From: Variovorax sp. ZS18.2.2
GTDB taxonomy: Bacteria > Pseudomonadota > Gammaproteobacteria > Burkholderiales > Burkholderiaceae_C
Length of the DNA: 64,000 nt
Assembly: GCF_024701975.1 (NCBI RefSeq)
Contig: NZ_JANLNM010000001.1
Coordinates: 124,001-188,000 of the forward strand
Direction: 5' to 3'
Both the position numbers and the translations under genes were made by a program. Shown here in pieces: positions 45,057 through 55,101 of this stretch (its first letter is position 1; every line of letters starts with the position of its first letter). The notes beneath the pieces were generated by a model. That model made no database searches. It was given only the letters and a program-made list of their open reading frames with translations, and was not told the origin of the DNA.

Positions 45057-46189
45057 GGCTTCGGGGTGTGGGCGGAGAAAGCGCGGATGCGGTTCGCGCG
45101 CAGCGCGATGTCGATGGTGTTGCCTTCGCGGATGTCCAGGTCGTGTAGCTGGTTGAGCGAGAAGTGCAGGCCGAGCGTCTGACCGTGCAGCGCGGCGGCC
45201 GTCACTTCGGCAATGCACAGGCCGCCGAGGAATTCCACCTTGGTGACCAGCGCCTGCAGGCGGTTGGCGGTGTCGTCCGCCAGGTGCTCGACCGCGCGGT
45301 CTTCGGGGCGCAGGTAGAGGTTGACCGCTTCGCCGGGCTCGAAGGCGCCGTCGCAGGCGTCGCACTGCAGTTCCATGTCGCCGACCTGGAAGCGGTGGTT
45401 GCCGAGCGCCACCGCGCGCAGCACGTTCACCTTGCCGACGAAGTCCGCCACGAACGGCGTGGCCGGCTGTTCATAGACTTCCATGGGCGTTCCGACCTGT
45501 TCGATCACGCCGTGGTTCATGACCACGATGCGGTCGGCCATCGACAGTGCCTCTTCCTGGTCGTGCGTGACCATGATGGTGGTGATGCCGACCTGCTTCT
45601 GCAGCCGGCGGATCTCGCCGCGCAGACGGACGCGCTCGATCGCGTCGAGCGCCGACAGCGGCTCGTCGAGGAGCAGCAGGCCGGGGCGCGTGGCGAGGGC
45701 GCGGGCCAATGCCACGCGCTGCTGCTGGCCGCCTGAGAGCTGGCTCGGGTACTTGCTGCCCGAAGTCGGCAGGCCGACGAGCTTCAGGAGTTCCTCGACG
45801 CGCGCCTTGATCTCGCCTCTCTTCGCGCGGCTGTTGACGAGGCCGTAGCCGATGTTCTCGGCAATCGAGAGGTTGGGGAAAAGCGCATACGACTGGAACA
45901 CGATGCCGTAGTCGCGCTTGTCCGGCGACAGCCACGAGACGTCCTTGCCGTTCTGCAGGATCTGGCCGGCGGTCTGCGTCTCCAGCCCCGCGATGATGCG
46001 CAAGAGCGTGGTCTTGCCGCAGCCCGAGGGGCCGAGAAAGCACAGCATCTCGCCCGGGTTCACGCGCAGGTGCACATCGCGCAGCGCGCTGAAGGATTCG
46101 AAGTCCTTGCGAACGCCGACGATCTCCAGCGCCGCGGGAGCGGCCGTGGGCAACTGGCCGGCAATGAACTTGGTGACGGTCATATCCAT
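45053..46189 (-). CDS. phnT: 2-aminoethylphosphonate ABC transporter ATP-binding protein
   Basis: A 378-residue ATPase of the CUT1/Fbp-like class. Walker A is GPSGCGKTT (near residues 52-60), the Q-loop is VFQSYALFPNLS, the signature is LSGGQQQRVALARAL, Walker B is LLLDEPLSALD, and a regulatory TOBE-like C-terminal domain follows residue ~240. ATG 46189 (MDMTVTK) or 46183 (MTVTK) could be the start; neither has a strong ribosome site. It is separated from phnS by a 178-base gap that contains a large hairpin. Confidence 0.92.
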   Translation of the reverse strand: MDMTVTKFIAGQLPTAAPAALEIVGVRKDFESFSALRDVHLRVNPGEMLCFLGPSGCGKTTLLRIIAGLETQTAGQILQNGKDVSWLSPDKRDYGIVFQSYALFPNLSIAENIGYGLVNSRAKRGEIKARVEELLKLVGLPTSGSKYPSQLSGGQQQRVALARALATRPGLLLLDEPLSALDAIERVRLRGEIRRLQKQVGITTIMVTHDQEEALSMADRIVVMNHGVIEQVGTPMEVYEQPATPFVADFVGKVNVLRAVALGNHRFQVGDMELQCDACDGAFEPGEAVNLYLRPEDRAVEHLADDTANRLQALVTKVEFLGGLCIAEVTAAALHGQTLGLHFSLNQLHDLDIREGNTIDIALRANRIRAFSAHTPKP

Positions 46190-46305
46190 TTTTCGCACTC
46201 GTCGTTGGCGGGCGCCGGATGGTTCGGCGTCGCGGATTGAAAAAGGCCGTGGACGTATCGGGCTTCTTCGTGGGACACCGCGGAACCGGCTTCGCCGGGC
46301 CGCAG

Positions 46306-46340
46306 GTGTCGCCCCCGGTAGGGGGTTGGAGAAGCGACAC
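46306..46340. repeat. Nested hairpin between phnS and phnT
   Basis: GTGTCGC at 46306-46312 pairs perfectly with GCGACAC at 46334-46340, and inside it CCCCC (46312-46316) faces GGGGG (46321-46325). It lies in the 178-base phnS-phnT gap, the largest gap of the leftward phn arm. Its GC-rich style resembles the repeats at 25648 and 60926. Such elements can protect the upstream message and favour binding-protein expression. Confidence 0.6.
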
Positions 46341-46367
46341 GAAGTGCGCGCAGCCTGGGGGCGAGCC

Positions 46368-47405
46368 TTATTTCGGTTCGGCCTTGCCTTCGTAGCGCTT
46401 GCTCCACTCGGCCAGGATGCGTTCGCGGTTCTTTGCAGCCCAGTTGATGTCGTTCTTGGCGAGCAGCTTTTCGTAGTTCTCGGGGATGCCTTCAAGCTTC
46501 GAGGCCACGCCGGGGTAGGCGACCACGGCCCACCAGGTGGCGGTGATCTGGTTGGCCTCCTTGCTGGCCATCCAGTCGGCGAAGCGCTTGGCCTGGTCCA
46601 TCTTCTTGGTCGTCTTCATGACGCTGGTGGCCTCGATGTCCCAGCCCAGGCCTTCCTTCGGAAAGATCAGGTCGACCGGCGCGCCGGACTTCTTGACCTG
46701 GTGCGCGCGGAACTCGAAGGAGATGCCGATCGGGAACTCGCCCGCCCCCGCCTGCTTGCAGGGCTTGGAGCCCGAGTGCACGTACTGCGCGATGTTCTGG
46801 TGCAGCGCGTCCATGTACTTCCAGCCTTCGGCATCGCCCATGTTCTGCAGCCAGGAAGACACGTCGAGATAGCCGGTGCCGCTGGAGGCCGGATGCGGCA
46901 TCGAGATCGTGCCCTTGTAGACGGGCTTGGCCAGGTCCTTCCAGCTCTCGGGCTTGGGCAGGCCGAGCTTCTGCGCCTCGACGCGGTTGAAGCAGATGGT
47001 CGCGGCCCAGACGTCCATGCCGACCCAGGCGGGTGGGCGTGCGGTGTCGGAGTAGGCGGGGTTCAGGTCCTTGAAGCCTTTGGGCTCATAGGGAAGGAGC
47101 ATGCCTTCCTGCTGCAGCAGCGCGAGGCTGCTGGCGGCCAGGCCGGCCACCACGTCGGCCTGCGGGTTGGCTTTTTCGGCCAGCAGCTTGGCGGTGACGA
47201 TGCCGGTGGAGTCGCGCACCCACTTCACCTCGATGTCGGGGTTGGCCTTTTCGAAAGCGTCCTTGTAGAGCTTCATGGCGTCGGTCTCGAGCGCCGTGTA
47301 GACCAGGAGCGGGGTCTTCTGCGCCAACGCTGTGCCGGCCATGAGGCCGAGCGCCGCAACACACAGGGCGGCCGTGAGACGGCGCGTGCTTTGTTTCATC
47401 GTCAT
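46368..47405 (-). CDS. phnS: 2-aminoethylphosphonate ABC transporter solute-binding protein
   Basis: A 345-residue periplasmic protein of the iron/AEP binding-protein class. The signal peptide ends at TALAQ (residue ~29), followed by LLVYTALETDAMKLYKDAFEK, ADVVAGLAASSLALLQQEGML, and SMPHPASSGTGYLDVSSWLQNMG (ligand-loop region). It should capture AEP for PhnT and the fused permease. It heads the leftward phn arm, 107 bases from the predicted -35 hexamer at 47513-47518. ATG at 47405 or two codons later could be the start. Confidence 0.93.
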   Translation of the reverse strand: MTMKQSTRRLTAALCVAALGLMAGTALAQKTPLLVYTALETDAMKLYKDAFEKANPDIEVKWVRDSTGIVTAKLLAEKANPQADVVAGLAASSLALLQQEGMLLPYEPKGFKDLNPAYSDTARPPAWVGMDVWAATICFNRVEAQKLGLPKPESWKDLAKPVYKGTISMPHPASSGTGYLDVSSWLQNMGDAEGWKYMDALHQNIAQYVHSGSKPCKQAGAGEFPIGISFEFRAHQVKKSGAPVDLIFPKEGLGWDIEATSVMKTTKKMDQAKRFADWMASKEANQITATWWAVVAYPGVASKLEGIPENYEKLLAKNDINWAAKNRERILAEWSKRYEGKAEPK

Positions 47406-47489
47406 CTGTTTCTCCTGAGAGGGCTTGCTGTCACTGAAAAGAGGTGAGTGGCGGGCTCCGGCAATGGGCGTGCCCAGGTCGGTGAGCGG

Positions 47490-47536
47490 AATGTAAATTG
47501 GTGATTGAAGACTGTCAATAAAAAATCGTTGACAGT
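47490..47536. promoter_or_regulatory. Divergent phn promoter region with perfect inverted repeat (GntR operator candidate)
   Basis: ACTGTCAA at 47511-47518 and TTGACAGT at 47529-47536 form a perfect 8-base inverted repeat with a 10-base AT-rich spacer. On the minus strand TTGACA (47518-47513) is followed after 17 bases by TACATT (47495-47490), a good promoter for phnS. On the plus strand TTGACA (47529-47534) can serve the GntR gene, with only a weak -10. A repressor dimer bound here would cover both -35 hexamers. Confidence 0.75.
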
Positions 47537-47563
47537 TTGCAATCCATGGGGAAAATACGCCCC

Positions 47564-49520
<1,957 letters not shown>

Positions 49521-49548
49521 CGACAACGCCTTCCGGAGCAAGCACCCC

Positions 49549-50997
49549 ATGAGCCAAGCCATCCTGAAGCCAGGCACCATCCACCGCGAGGCCCTGCGCA
49601 TCGCCGGTGAACGCGTCCACCGCGACCGCACGATCGAGGTCACCTATCCCTACACCGGCGAAGTGATCGCCACCGTGCCCAAGGCCACGCTGGACGACGT
49701 GCGCAATGCCTTGCGCATCGCACGCGACTACAAGCCCACGCTCACCCGCTACGAGCGCTACAAGATCCTGATGCGCGCGGGCGAGATCATCGCCTCGCGC
49801 CTGGACGAGATGTCGCGCACCATCACGCTTGAGTCGGGCCTCTCGCGCAAGGACTCGCTGTACGAAGTGGGCCGCGCGTCCGACGTGCTGCTGTTCGCCG
49901 CCAACCAGGCACTGGTGGACGACGGCCAGGTGTTCTCGTGCGACCTCACACACCACGGCAAGAGCCGCAAGGTCTACACGATGCGCGAGCCGCTGCTGGG
50001 CGCCATCACCGCCATCACGCCGTTCAACCATCCGCTGAACCAGGTGATCCACAAAGTGGCGCCGGCCATTGCGACCAACAACCGCATCGTCTTGAAGCCC
50101 AGCGAGAAGACGCCGCTCACGGCGTTCCTGCTGGCCGACATCCTCTACGAAGCGGGCCTGCCGCCGCAGATGCTGTCGGTGCTCACCGGTGACCCGAAGG
50201 AAATTGCCGACGAGCTGCTCACCAACGCCGACGTCGACCTCGTCACCTTCACCGGCGGCGTGCCGATTGGCAAGTACATCGCAGGCAAGGCCGTCTACAA
50301 GCGCCAGATTCTGGAGCTGGGCGGTAACGATCCGATCATCGTGATGGAAGACGCCGACGTGGAAGAAGCCGCCACGCTCGCAGCCAACGGTTCTTACAAG
50401 AACTCGGGCCAGCGCTGCACAGCGGTCAAGCGCATGCTGGTGCATGAATCGGTGGCCGACCAGTTCGTCGAGCTGCTGGTTGCCAAGACCCGTGCGCTGA
50501 AATATGGCGACCCGATGGACCCTGAAACGGATATGGGCACCGTCATCGATGAGGTCGCCGCGAAGCAGTTCGAGACAGTGGTCAACGAAGCCATTGCCGC
50601 CGGCGCAAAGCTGCGCTGCGGCAACGAGCGCCGCGGTGCGCTCTATTCGCCGACGGTGCTCGACCACGTCGACCCGGAGATGACCGTGGCCAAGCACGAG
50701 ACCTTCGGGCCCGTGTCGCCGGTGATCCGCTTCAAGAATATCGACGAGGCGATCCGCATTTCCAACGGCACGGCCTACGGCCTCTCGTCGGCGGTCTGCA
50801 CCAACCGGCTGGACTACATCACGCGCTTCATCCGCGAGCTGAACGTGGGCAGCGTCAATGTGCGCGAGGTGCCGGGCTACCGGCTCGAACTCACGCCCTT
50901 CGGCGGCATCAAGGACTCGGGCCTGGGCTATAAGGAAGGCGTGCTCGAGGCGATGAAGAGTTTCACCAACTGCAAGACCTATTCGCTGCCCTGGTGA
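49549..50997 (+). CDS. phnY: Phosphonoacetaldehyde dehydrogenase
   Basis: A 482-residue NAD-dependent aldehyde dehydrogenase. The catalytic Cys290 is in NSGQRCTAVKR, the general-base Glu256 in ILELGGND, and the cofactor-loop block VTFTGGVPIGKYIAG near 232-246. The PhnY subfamily is supported by its position between phnA and an HD oxygenase and by the short PGYRLELTPFGGIKDSG end block. It oxidises phosphonoacetaldehyde from PhnW to phosphonoacetate for PhnA. Confidence 0.93.
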   Translation: MSQAILKPGTIHREALRIAGERVHRDRTIEVTYPYTGEVIATVPKATLDDVRNALRIARDYKPTLTRYERYKILMRAGEIIASRLDEMSRTITLESGLSRKDSLYEVGRASDVLLFAANQALVDDGQVFSCDLTHHGKSRKVYTMREPLLGAITAITPFNHPLNQVIHKVAPAIATNNRIVLKPSEKTPLTAFLLADILYEAGLPPQMLSVLTGDPKEIADELLTNADVDLVTFTGGVPIGKYIAGKAVYKRQILELGGNDPIIVMEDADVEEAATLAANGSYKNSGQRCTAVKRMLVHESVADQFVELLVAKTRALKYGDPMDPETDMGTVIDEVAAKQFETVVNEAIAAGAKLRCGNERRGALYSPTVLDHVDPEMTVAKHETFGPVSPVIRFKNIDEAIRISNGTAYGLSSAVCTNRLDYITRFIRELNVGSVNVREVPGYRLELTPFGGIKDSGLGYKEGVLEAMKSFTNCKTYSLPW

Positions 50998-51003
50998 GCA
51001 ACC

Positions 51004-51570
51004 ATGAGCCTGAGCATTCCCGACATCGTGGGCCTCTTCGAAACCAAGGGCGGCGCGCAGTACGACGGCGAGCCCGTCACGCAGCTGGAGCATGCGCTGC
51101 AGTCGGCGCACCTGGCTGAACAAGAGGGCGCGGACAGCGCACTGATCGCGGCCTCGCTGCTGCACGACCTGGGCCATCTGCTGCACGACTTCGGCGGCAC
51201 GCCGACGCAGCAGGGGCTCGACGACTTGCACCAGTACCGCTGCCTGCCGTTTTTGCGCGCGCTGTTCGGCCCGGCCACGCTGGAGCCGATCCGGCTGCAT
51301 GTGGACGCCAAGCGGTTCCTGTGCGCGCGCGAGCCCGGCTACCTGGAGGCGCTGTCGCCCGATTCGAAGCGCAGCCTGCAGTTGCAGGGTGGCGTTTTCG
51401 ACTCGGCGCAGGCCAGCGCTTTCGAGGCCCTGCCGTACGCAAGGGACGCGGTGCGCCTGCGGCGCTGGGACGACACGGCCAAGCTGGCTGATGCGAAGAC
51501 GCCCGACCTCGCGCACTACGCGCGGCACCTGGCGATCGCGTCGAAGCCTGTCGCCGCGGCGCAGCCGTGA
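51004..51570 (+). CDS. Phosphonate-degrading HD-domain oxygenase (PhnZ-like)
   Basis: A 188-residue mixed-valent diiron oxygenase of the HD fold. PhnZ hallmarks are visible: Tyr20 and Glu23 in QYDGEPVTQLEH, His30, the His54-Asp55 pair in LLHDLGH, His58, His76 (DDLHQY) and a further His at 99. PhnZ cleaves (R)-2-amino-1-hydroxyethylphosphonate to glycine and phosphate; relatives act on N-methylated analogues. The usual partner, a PhyH-like 1-hydroxylase (PhnY*), was not found in this window. The gene follows phnY by 6 bases. It may use naturally occurring 1-hydroxylated phosphonates. Confidence 0.87.
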   Translation: MSLSIPDIVGLFETKGGAQYDGEPVTQLEHALQSAHLAEQEGADSALIAASLLHDLGHLLHDFGGTPTQQGLDDLHQYRCLPFLRALFGPATLEPIRLHVDAKRFLCAREPGYLEALSPDSKRSLQLQGGVFDSAQASAFEALPYARDAVRLRRWDDTAKLADAKTPDLAHYARHLAIASKPVAAAQP

Positions 51571-52016
51571 GCGCCACGCGCGCATTCGCACTGCAGCGCC
51601 GCCAGGCCACGCCAGAAGACATTCCCTTCCTGCTCGACTTGCGGCAGCGAACGATGAATGGCCATGTGCTCGCTTCCGGCGGCGAGGTCAGCGACGCGCA
51701 TCACATGGCGCGGCTGATGCATCGCTTCGAGTGCGCCGAGACCCTGTTGCACGAAGGCGCGCCGGTCGGTCTGCTCAAGGTGTCGCGCGATCCGCACGAA
51801 TGGGTGGTCATCCAGATCCAGCTGGCGCCCGGCTTCCAGGGCGGCGGCATCGGCACCGGCCTGCTGGCCGAAGTCGTCGACGAGGCCGCGCGCGCCGGTG
51901 TCGACCTCACGCTCAGCGTGCTGAAGGCGAATCCGGCGAAAGCGCTGTACGAGCGCTTCGGGTTTTTCGTCGAGCGCGAGTCCGGGGTTTCCTACGAGAT
52001 GCGGCGCAAGCCCTGA
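51567..52016 (+). CDS. GNAT family N-acetyltransferase
   Basis: A 149-residue protein with GNAT motif A (IQLAPGFQGGGIGTGLLAEVV, binding acetyl-CoA) and a C-terminal ALYERFGFFVERE block. It starts with GTG, overlapping the oxygenase stop by 4 bases (GTGA), so it is translationally coupled to the phosphonate arm. It could acetylate an aminophosphonate, as PhnO does in other phosphonate systems; that is inference only, and sequence resemblance to PhnO was not assessed. Confidence 0.82.
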   Translation: MSATRAFALQRRQATPEDIPFLLDLRQRTMNGHVLASGGEVSDAHHMARLMHRFECAETLLHEGAPVGLLKVSRDPHEWVVIQIQLAPGFQGGGIGTGLLAEVVDEAARAGVDLTLSVLKANPAKALYERFGFFVERESGVSYEMRRKP

Positions 52017-52100
52017 CAACCCGCGAGCCCGACATGCCTGCGCGGGCTGCTCGGACGCGGCGGATTCATCCCCGCCTTCTGACCCGCGGGGACTGCTGCA

Positions 52101-53618
52101 TCAGCGGCTCGACGGAAACGCGAACACCGCGCCTTCGCGCACGCCGGCCGAGGGCCAGCGCTGCGTGATGGTCTTGCGCTTCGTATAGAAGCGCACGGCA
52201 TCCGGGCCGTAGGCGTGCAGGTCGCCGAACAGCGAGCGCTTCCAGCCGCCGAACGAGTGATACGCCACGGGCACCGGCAGCGGCACGTTGATGCCGACCA
52301 TGCCGACCTGGATGTTGTCGCTGAACCAGCGCGCGGCCTCGCCGTCGCGCGTGAAGAGGCAGGTGCCGTTGCCGTACTCGTGGGCATCGATCATCGCCAT
52401 GGCTTCGGCGAGCGTCTTCACGCGCACCACGCCCAGCACCGGGCCGAAGATTTCTTCCTGGTAGATCGTCATGCCGGGCTTCACGCCGTCGAAGAGGCAC
52501 GGGCCGAGGTAATAGCCGCCGTCATGGCCTTCGACCTTCACGCCGCGGCCGTCGACCACCAGCTTGGCGCCTGCTGCCACGCCCGCATCGACAAAAGCCT
52601 TGACCTTCTCGAAGTGCGGCTTGGTGACCAGCGGGCCCATGTCGTTGCCGTTGTCGTTGCCGGGGCCGACCTTCATCTTGGCGATCTCGGCCTTCAGGCT
52701 CGCGACCACGGCATCGCCGGTGTCGTCGCCGACAGTGACGACCAGCGGGATCGCCATGCAGCGCTCGCCGCACGAGCCGTAGGCCGCGCCCATGAGCGCG
52801 CTCACGGCGTTGCCGATGTCGGCGTCAGGCATGACGACCGCGAAGTTCTTCGCACCGCCAAGGGCCTGCACGCGCTTGCCGTGCGCGCAGCCGGTGGTGT
52901 AGATGTATTCGGCGATGGCGGTGGAGCCGACGAAGCTCACGGCCTTCACGCGCGGATCGGTCAGCAGCGTGTCGACGGCTTCCTTGTCACCGTTCACCAC
53001 GTTCAGCACGCCGGGCGGCAGGCCCGCTTCGAGCGCGAGTTCGGCCACCAGCAGCGTGGAGGAGGGCGTGCGCTCCGAGGGCTTGAGCACGAAGGTGTTG
53101 CCGCAGGCCACGGCCATCGGCCACATCCACAAGGGCACCATCACCGGGAAGTTGAACGGCGTGATGCCGGCCGCGACGCCCATCGCCTGGAATTCGCTCC
53201 ACGAGTCGATGGCGGGGCCGACGTTCTTGCTGTGCTCGCCCTTGAGCAGCTCGGGCGCATAGCTCGCGTACTCGACGTTCTCGATGCCGCGCTGCAGCTC
53301 GCCGTGCGCGTCCGACAGCACCTTGCCGTGCTCGGCGGTGATGAGCGCGGCGATGCGATCGGCGTTGGCTTCGAGCAGCGTCTTGAGCTTGCTCATCACG
53401 CGGGCGCGCTTGAGTGGCGGCGTGTTGCGCCAGGCCGGGAAGGCGGCCTGCGCCGAGGCAATGGCCTGCTCGACGGTGAGCTTGTCGGCGAGCGCGACGC
53501 TCTTGTCAGAGAACCCGGTGGCCGGGTTGAACACCGGCTGCACGCGGGTGCCGCCATCGACGCGCTTGCCGTCGATGAAATGGCCGATGGTGGCGGTGAC
53601 GTTCTTGTCGTGTTGCAT
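52101..53618 (-). CDS. mmsA: CoA-acylating methylmalonate/malonate-semialdehyde dehydrogenase
   Basis: A 505-residue aldehyde dehydrogenase of the CoA-dependent branch. Catalytic Cys287 is in GSCGERCMAI. The position normally holding the general-base Glu reads QALGGAKNFAVV, with no Glu, which is typical of MmsA. It converts malonate semialdehyde (or methylmalonate semialdehyde) to acetyl-CoA or propionyl-CoA. The gene follows the beta-alanine transaminase by 22 bases, as bauC/mmsA does in beta-alanine operons, so malonate semialdehyde is the likely in vivo substrate here. Confidence 0.94.
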   Translation of the reverse strand: MQHDKNVTATIGHFIDGKRVDGGTRVQPVFNPATGFSDKSVALADKLTVEQAIASAQAAFPAWRNTPPLKRARVMSKLKTLLEANADRIAALITAEHGKVLSDAHGELQRGIENVEYASYAPELLKGEHSKNVGPAIDSWSEFQAMGVAAGITPFNFPVMVPLWMWPMAVACGNTFVLKPSERTPSSTLLVAELALEAGLPPGVLNVVNGDKEAVDTLLTDPRVKAVSFVGSTAIAEYIYTTGCAHGKRVQALGGAKNFAVVMPDADIGNAVSALMGAAYGSCGERCMAIPLVVTVGDDTGDAVVASLKAEIAKMKVGPGNDNGNDMGPLVTKPHFEKVKAFVDAGVAAGAKLVVDGRGVKVEGHDGGYYLGPCLFDGVKPGMTIYQEEIFGPVLGVVRVKTLAEAMAMIDAHEYGNGTCLFTRDGEAARWFSDNIQVGMVGINVPLPVPVAYHSFGGWKRSLFGDLHAYGPDAVRFYTKRKTITQRWPSAGVREGAVFAFPSSR

Positions 53619-53640
53619 GTCTTGGTATCTCGAAAGGGGA

Positions 53641-54996
53641 TCAGTTGGTTTCTGCGAGGGCGTCGGCCAGGGCGTTGACCATGCGGTCGATCTCGGCCTT
53701 CTCAGAAATGAAGGGCGGCGCGAGCTGGATCGTGTCGCCGCCGTAGCGCACGTAGAAGCCCTTCTTCCAGCAGTTCATCGCGATCTCGTAGGGGCGGCGT
53801 GCGGGCTCGCCCGGCAGCGCGGCAATGGTGATGCCCGCGGCCAGGCCGTAGTTGCGGATGTCGGTGATGTGCTTGCTGCCCTTGAGGCTGTGCACCGCGT
53901 TCTCGAAGTGCGGGGCCAGCGTCTGCACGCGACCGATCATGTCTTCCTTCTGCAGTACGTCGAGCGCGGCGATGCCCGCGGCGCAGGCCACCGGGTGCGC
54001 GCCGTACGTGTAGCCGTGCGGGAACTCGAGCATGTAGTCGGCACCGCCCGCCGCCATGAAGGTGTCGTAGATTTCCTTGCTCGCGACCACCGCGCCCATC
54101 GGCTGCGCGCCGTTAGTCACCTGCTTGGCGATGTTCATGATGTCCGGCGTCACGCCGAAGGCTTCCGCGCCGGTGAGCGCGCCGCAGCGGCCGAAGCCGG
54201 TGATGACCTCGTCGAAGATCAGCAGGATGTTGTTCGCGGTGCAGATGTCGCGCAGGCGTTTGAGATAGCCCTTGGGCGGGATCACCACGCCGGCCGAACC
54301 CGCGAAGGGCTCGACGATCACGGCCGCGATGTTCGATGCGTCGTGCAGCGCGATCAGGTCGAGCAGGCGGTCGGCCAGCTCGGCGCCGTTCTCGGCCATG
54401 CCGCGGGTGAAGGCGTTCGCGGCAATCTGCGTGTGTGGCAGGTGGTCGGCCTCGACGCCCTGGCCGAAGAGCTTGCGGTTGGCCGCGATGCCGCCCACCG
54501 AGATGCCGCCGTAGTTGACGCCGTGGTAGCCCTTCTCGCGGCCGATCAGGCGCGTCTTGCTCGCCTGGCCCTTGGTGCGCCAGTAGGCACGCGCCATCTT
54601 CAGCGAGGTGTCGGCGGCCTCGGAGCCCGAGCCGGTGAAGAACACGTAGTCCAGGCCCGCGGGCGTCAGTTCCTTGATCTTGTTGGCCAGCTCGAACGAG
54701 AGCGGATGGCCGAACTGGAAGGCGGGCGAGTAGTCGAGCTTGGCGATCTGGCGGCTCACCGCCTCGGTGATCTCGGGGCGGCCGTGGCCGAGGCCCGAGC
54801 ACCAGAGGCCCGAGAGGCCGTCGAAGATCTTGCGGCCGTCGTTGTCGGTGAAGTAGGCGCCCTTGGCCTCCACGATGATCCGCGGATCGGCCTTGAAGTT
54901 GCGGTTGCCGGTGTAGGGCATCCAGTGCGCGTCGAGCCAGGCGGCGTCGGTGCGCGCGGTGGGCGTCGGTTCGATGGCGGGCGTTGCGAGGGTCAT
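53641..54996 (-). CDS. bauA: Omega-amino-acid--pyruvate aminotransferase (beta-alanine transaminase)
   Basis: A 451-residue class III aminotransferase. The Schiff-base Lys291 is in NIAKQVTNGAQPMGAV, Asp262 in IFDEVITGFGR, and the phosphate-binding TGSGSEAADTSLKMAR near 121-136. Resembles beta-alanine:pyruvate transaminases. It yields malonate semialdehyde and alanine. Co-directional mmsA and the divergent LysR gene reproduce the bauA-bauC-bauR arrangement. Because a phosphonate island is close by, a PbfA-type lyase of the same fold was considered and judged less likely. Confidence 0.9.
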   Translation of the reverse strand: MTLATPAIEPTPTARTDAAWLDAHWMPYTGNRNFKADPRIIVEAKGAYFTDNDGRKIFDGLSGLWCSGLGHGRPEITEAVSRQIAKLDYSPAFQFGHPLSFELANKIKELTPAGLDYVFFTGSGSEAADTSLKMARAYWRTKGQASKTRLIGREKGYHGVNYGGISVGGIAANRKLFGQGVEADHLPHTQIAANAFTRGMAENGAELADRLLDLIALHDASNIAAVIVEPFAGSAGVVIPPKGYLKRLRDICTANNILLIFDEVITGFGRCGALTGAEAFGVTPDIMNIAKQVTNGAQPMGAVVASKEIYDTFMAAGGADYMLEFPHGYTYGAHPVACAAGIAALDVLQKEDMIGRVQTLAPHFENAVHSLKGSKHITDIRNYGLAAGITIAALPGEPARRPYEIAMNCWKKGFYVRYGGDTIQLAPPFISEKAEIDRMVNALADALAETN

Positions 54997-55080
54997 GGCG
55001 CTTCCCGCGCAGGCGGGCTCCGGGGTGATGGGATGAGCCCGATTGTTCGCAGAGCCTTCAGTGTGGAGAATGGCGCAATA

Positions 55081-55095
55081 TCAATGTTCACTTGA
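55081..55095. promoter_or_regulatory. Inverted repeat TCAA-N7-TTGA in the bauA-LysR gap (possible LysR site)
   Basis: TCAA at 55081-55084 and TTGA at 55092-55095 form a small interrupted dyad in the AT-richer divergent gap (54997-55101). It is close to the T-N11-A type of dyad bound by LysR regulators, though the spacing differs slightly. If the LysR start is the downstream ATG at 55177, there is room for a promoter here. Confidence 0.35.
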
Positions 55096-55101
55096 CGATT
55101 C

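Noticed and set aside
53641..54996. Class III aminotransferase as a PbfA-type phosphonate lyase
   Set aside because: The adjacent mmsA and divergent LysR gene, and a standard omega-transaminase sequence, fit beta-alanine catabolism better; it is also on a different transcript from the phn arms.
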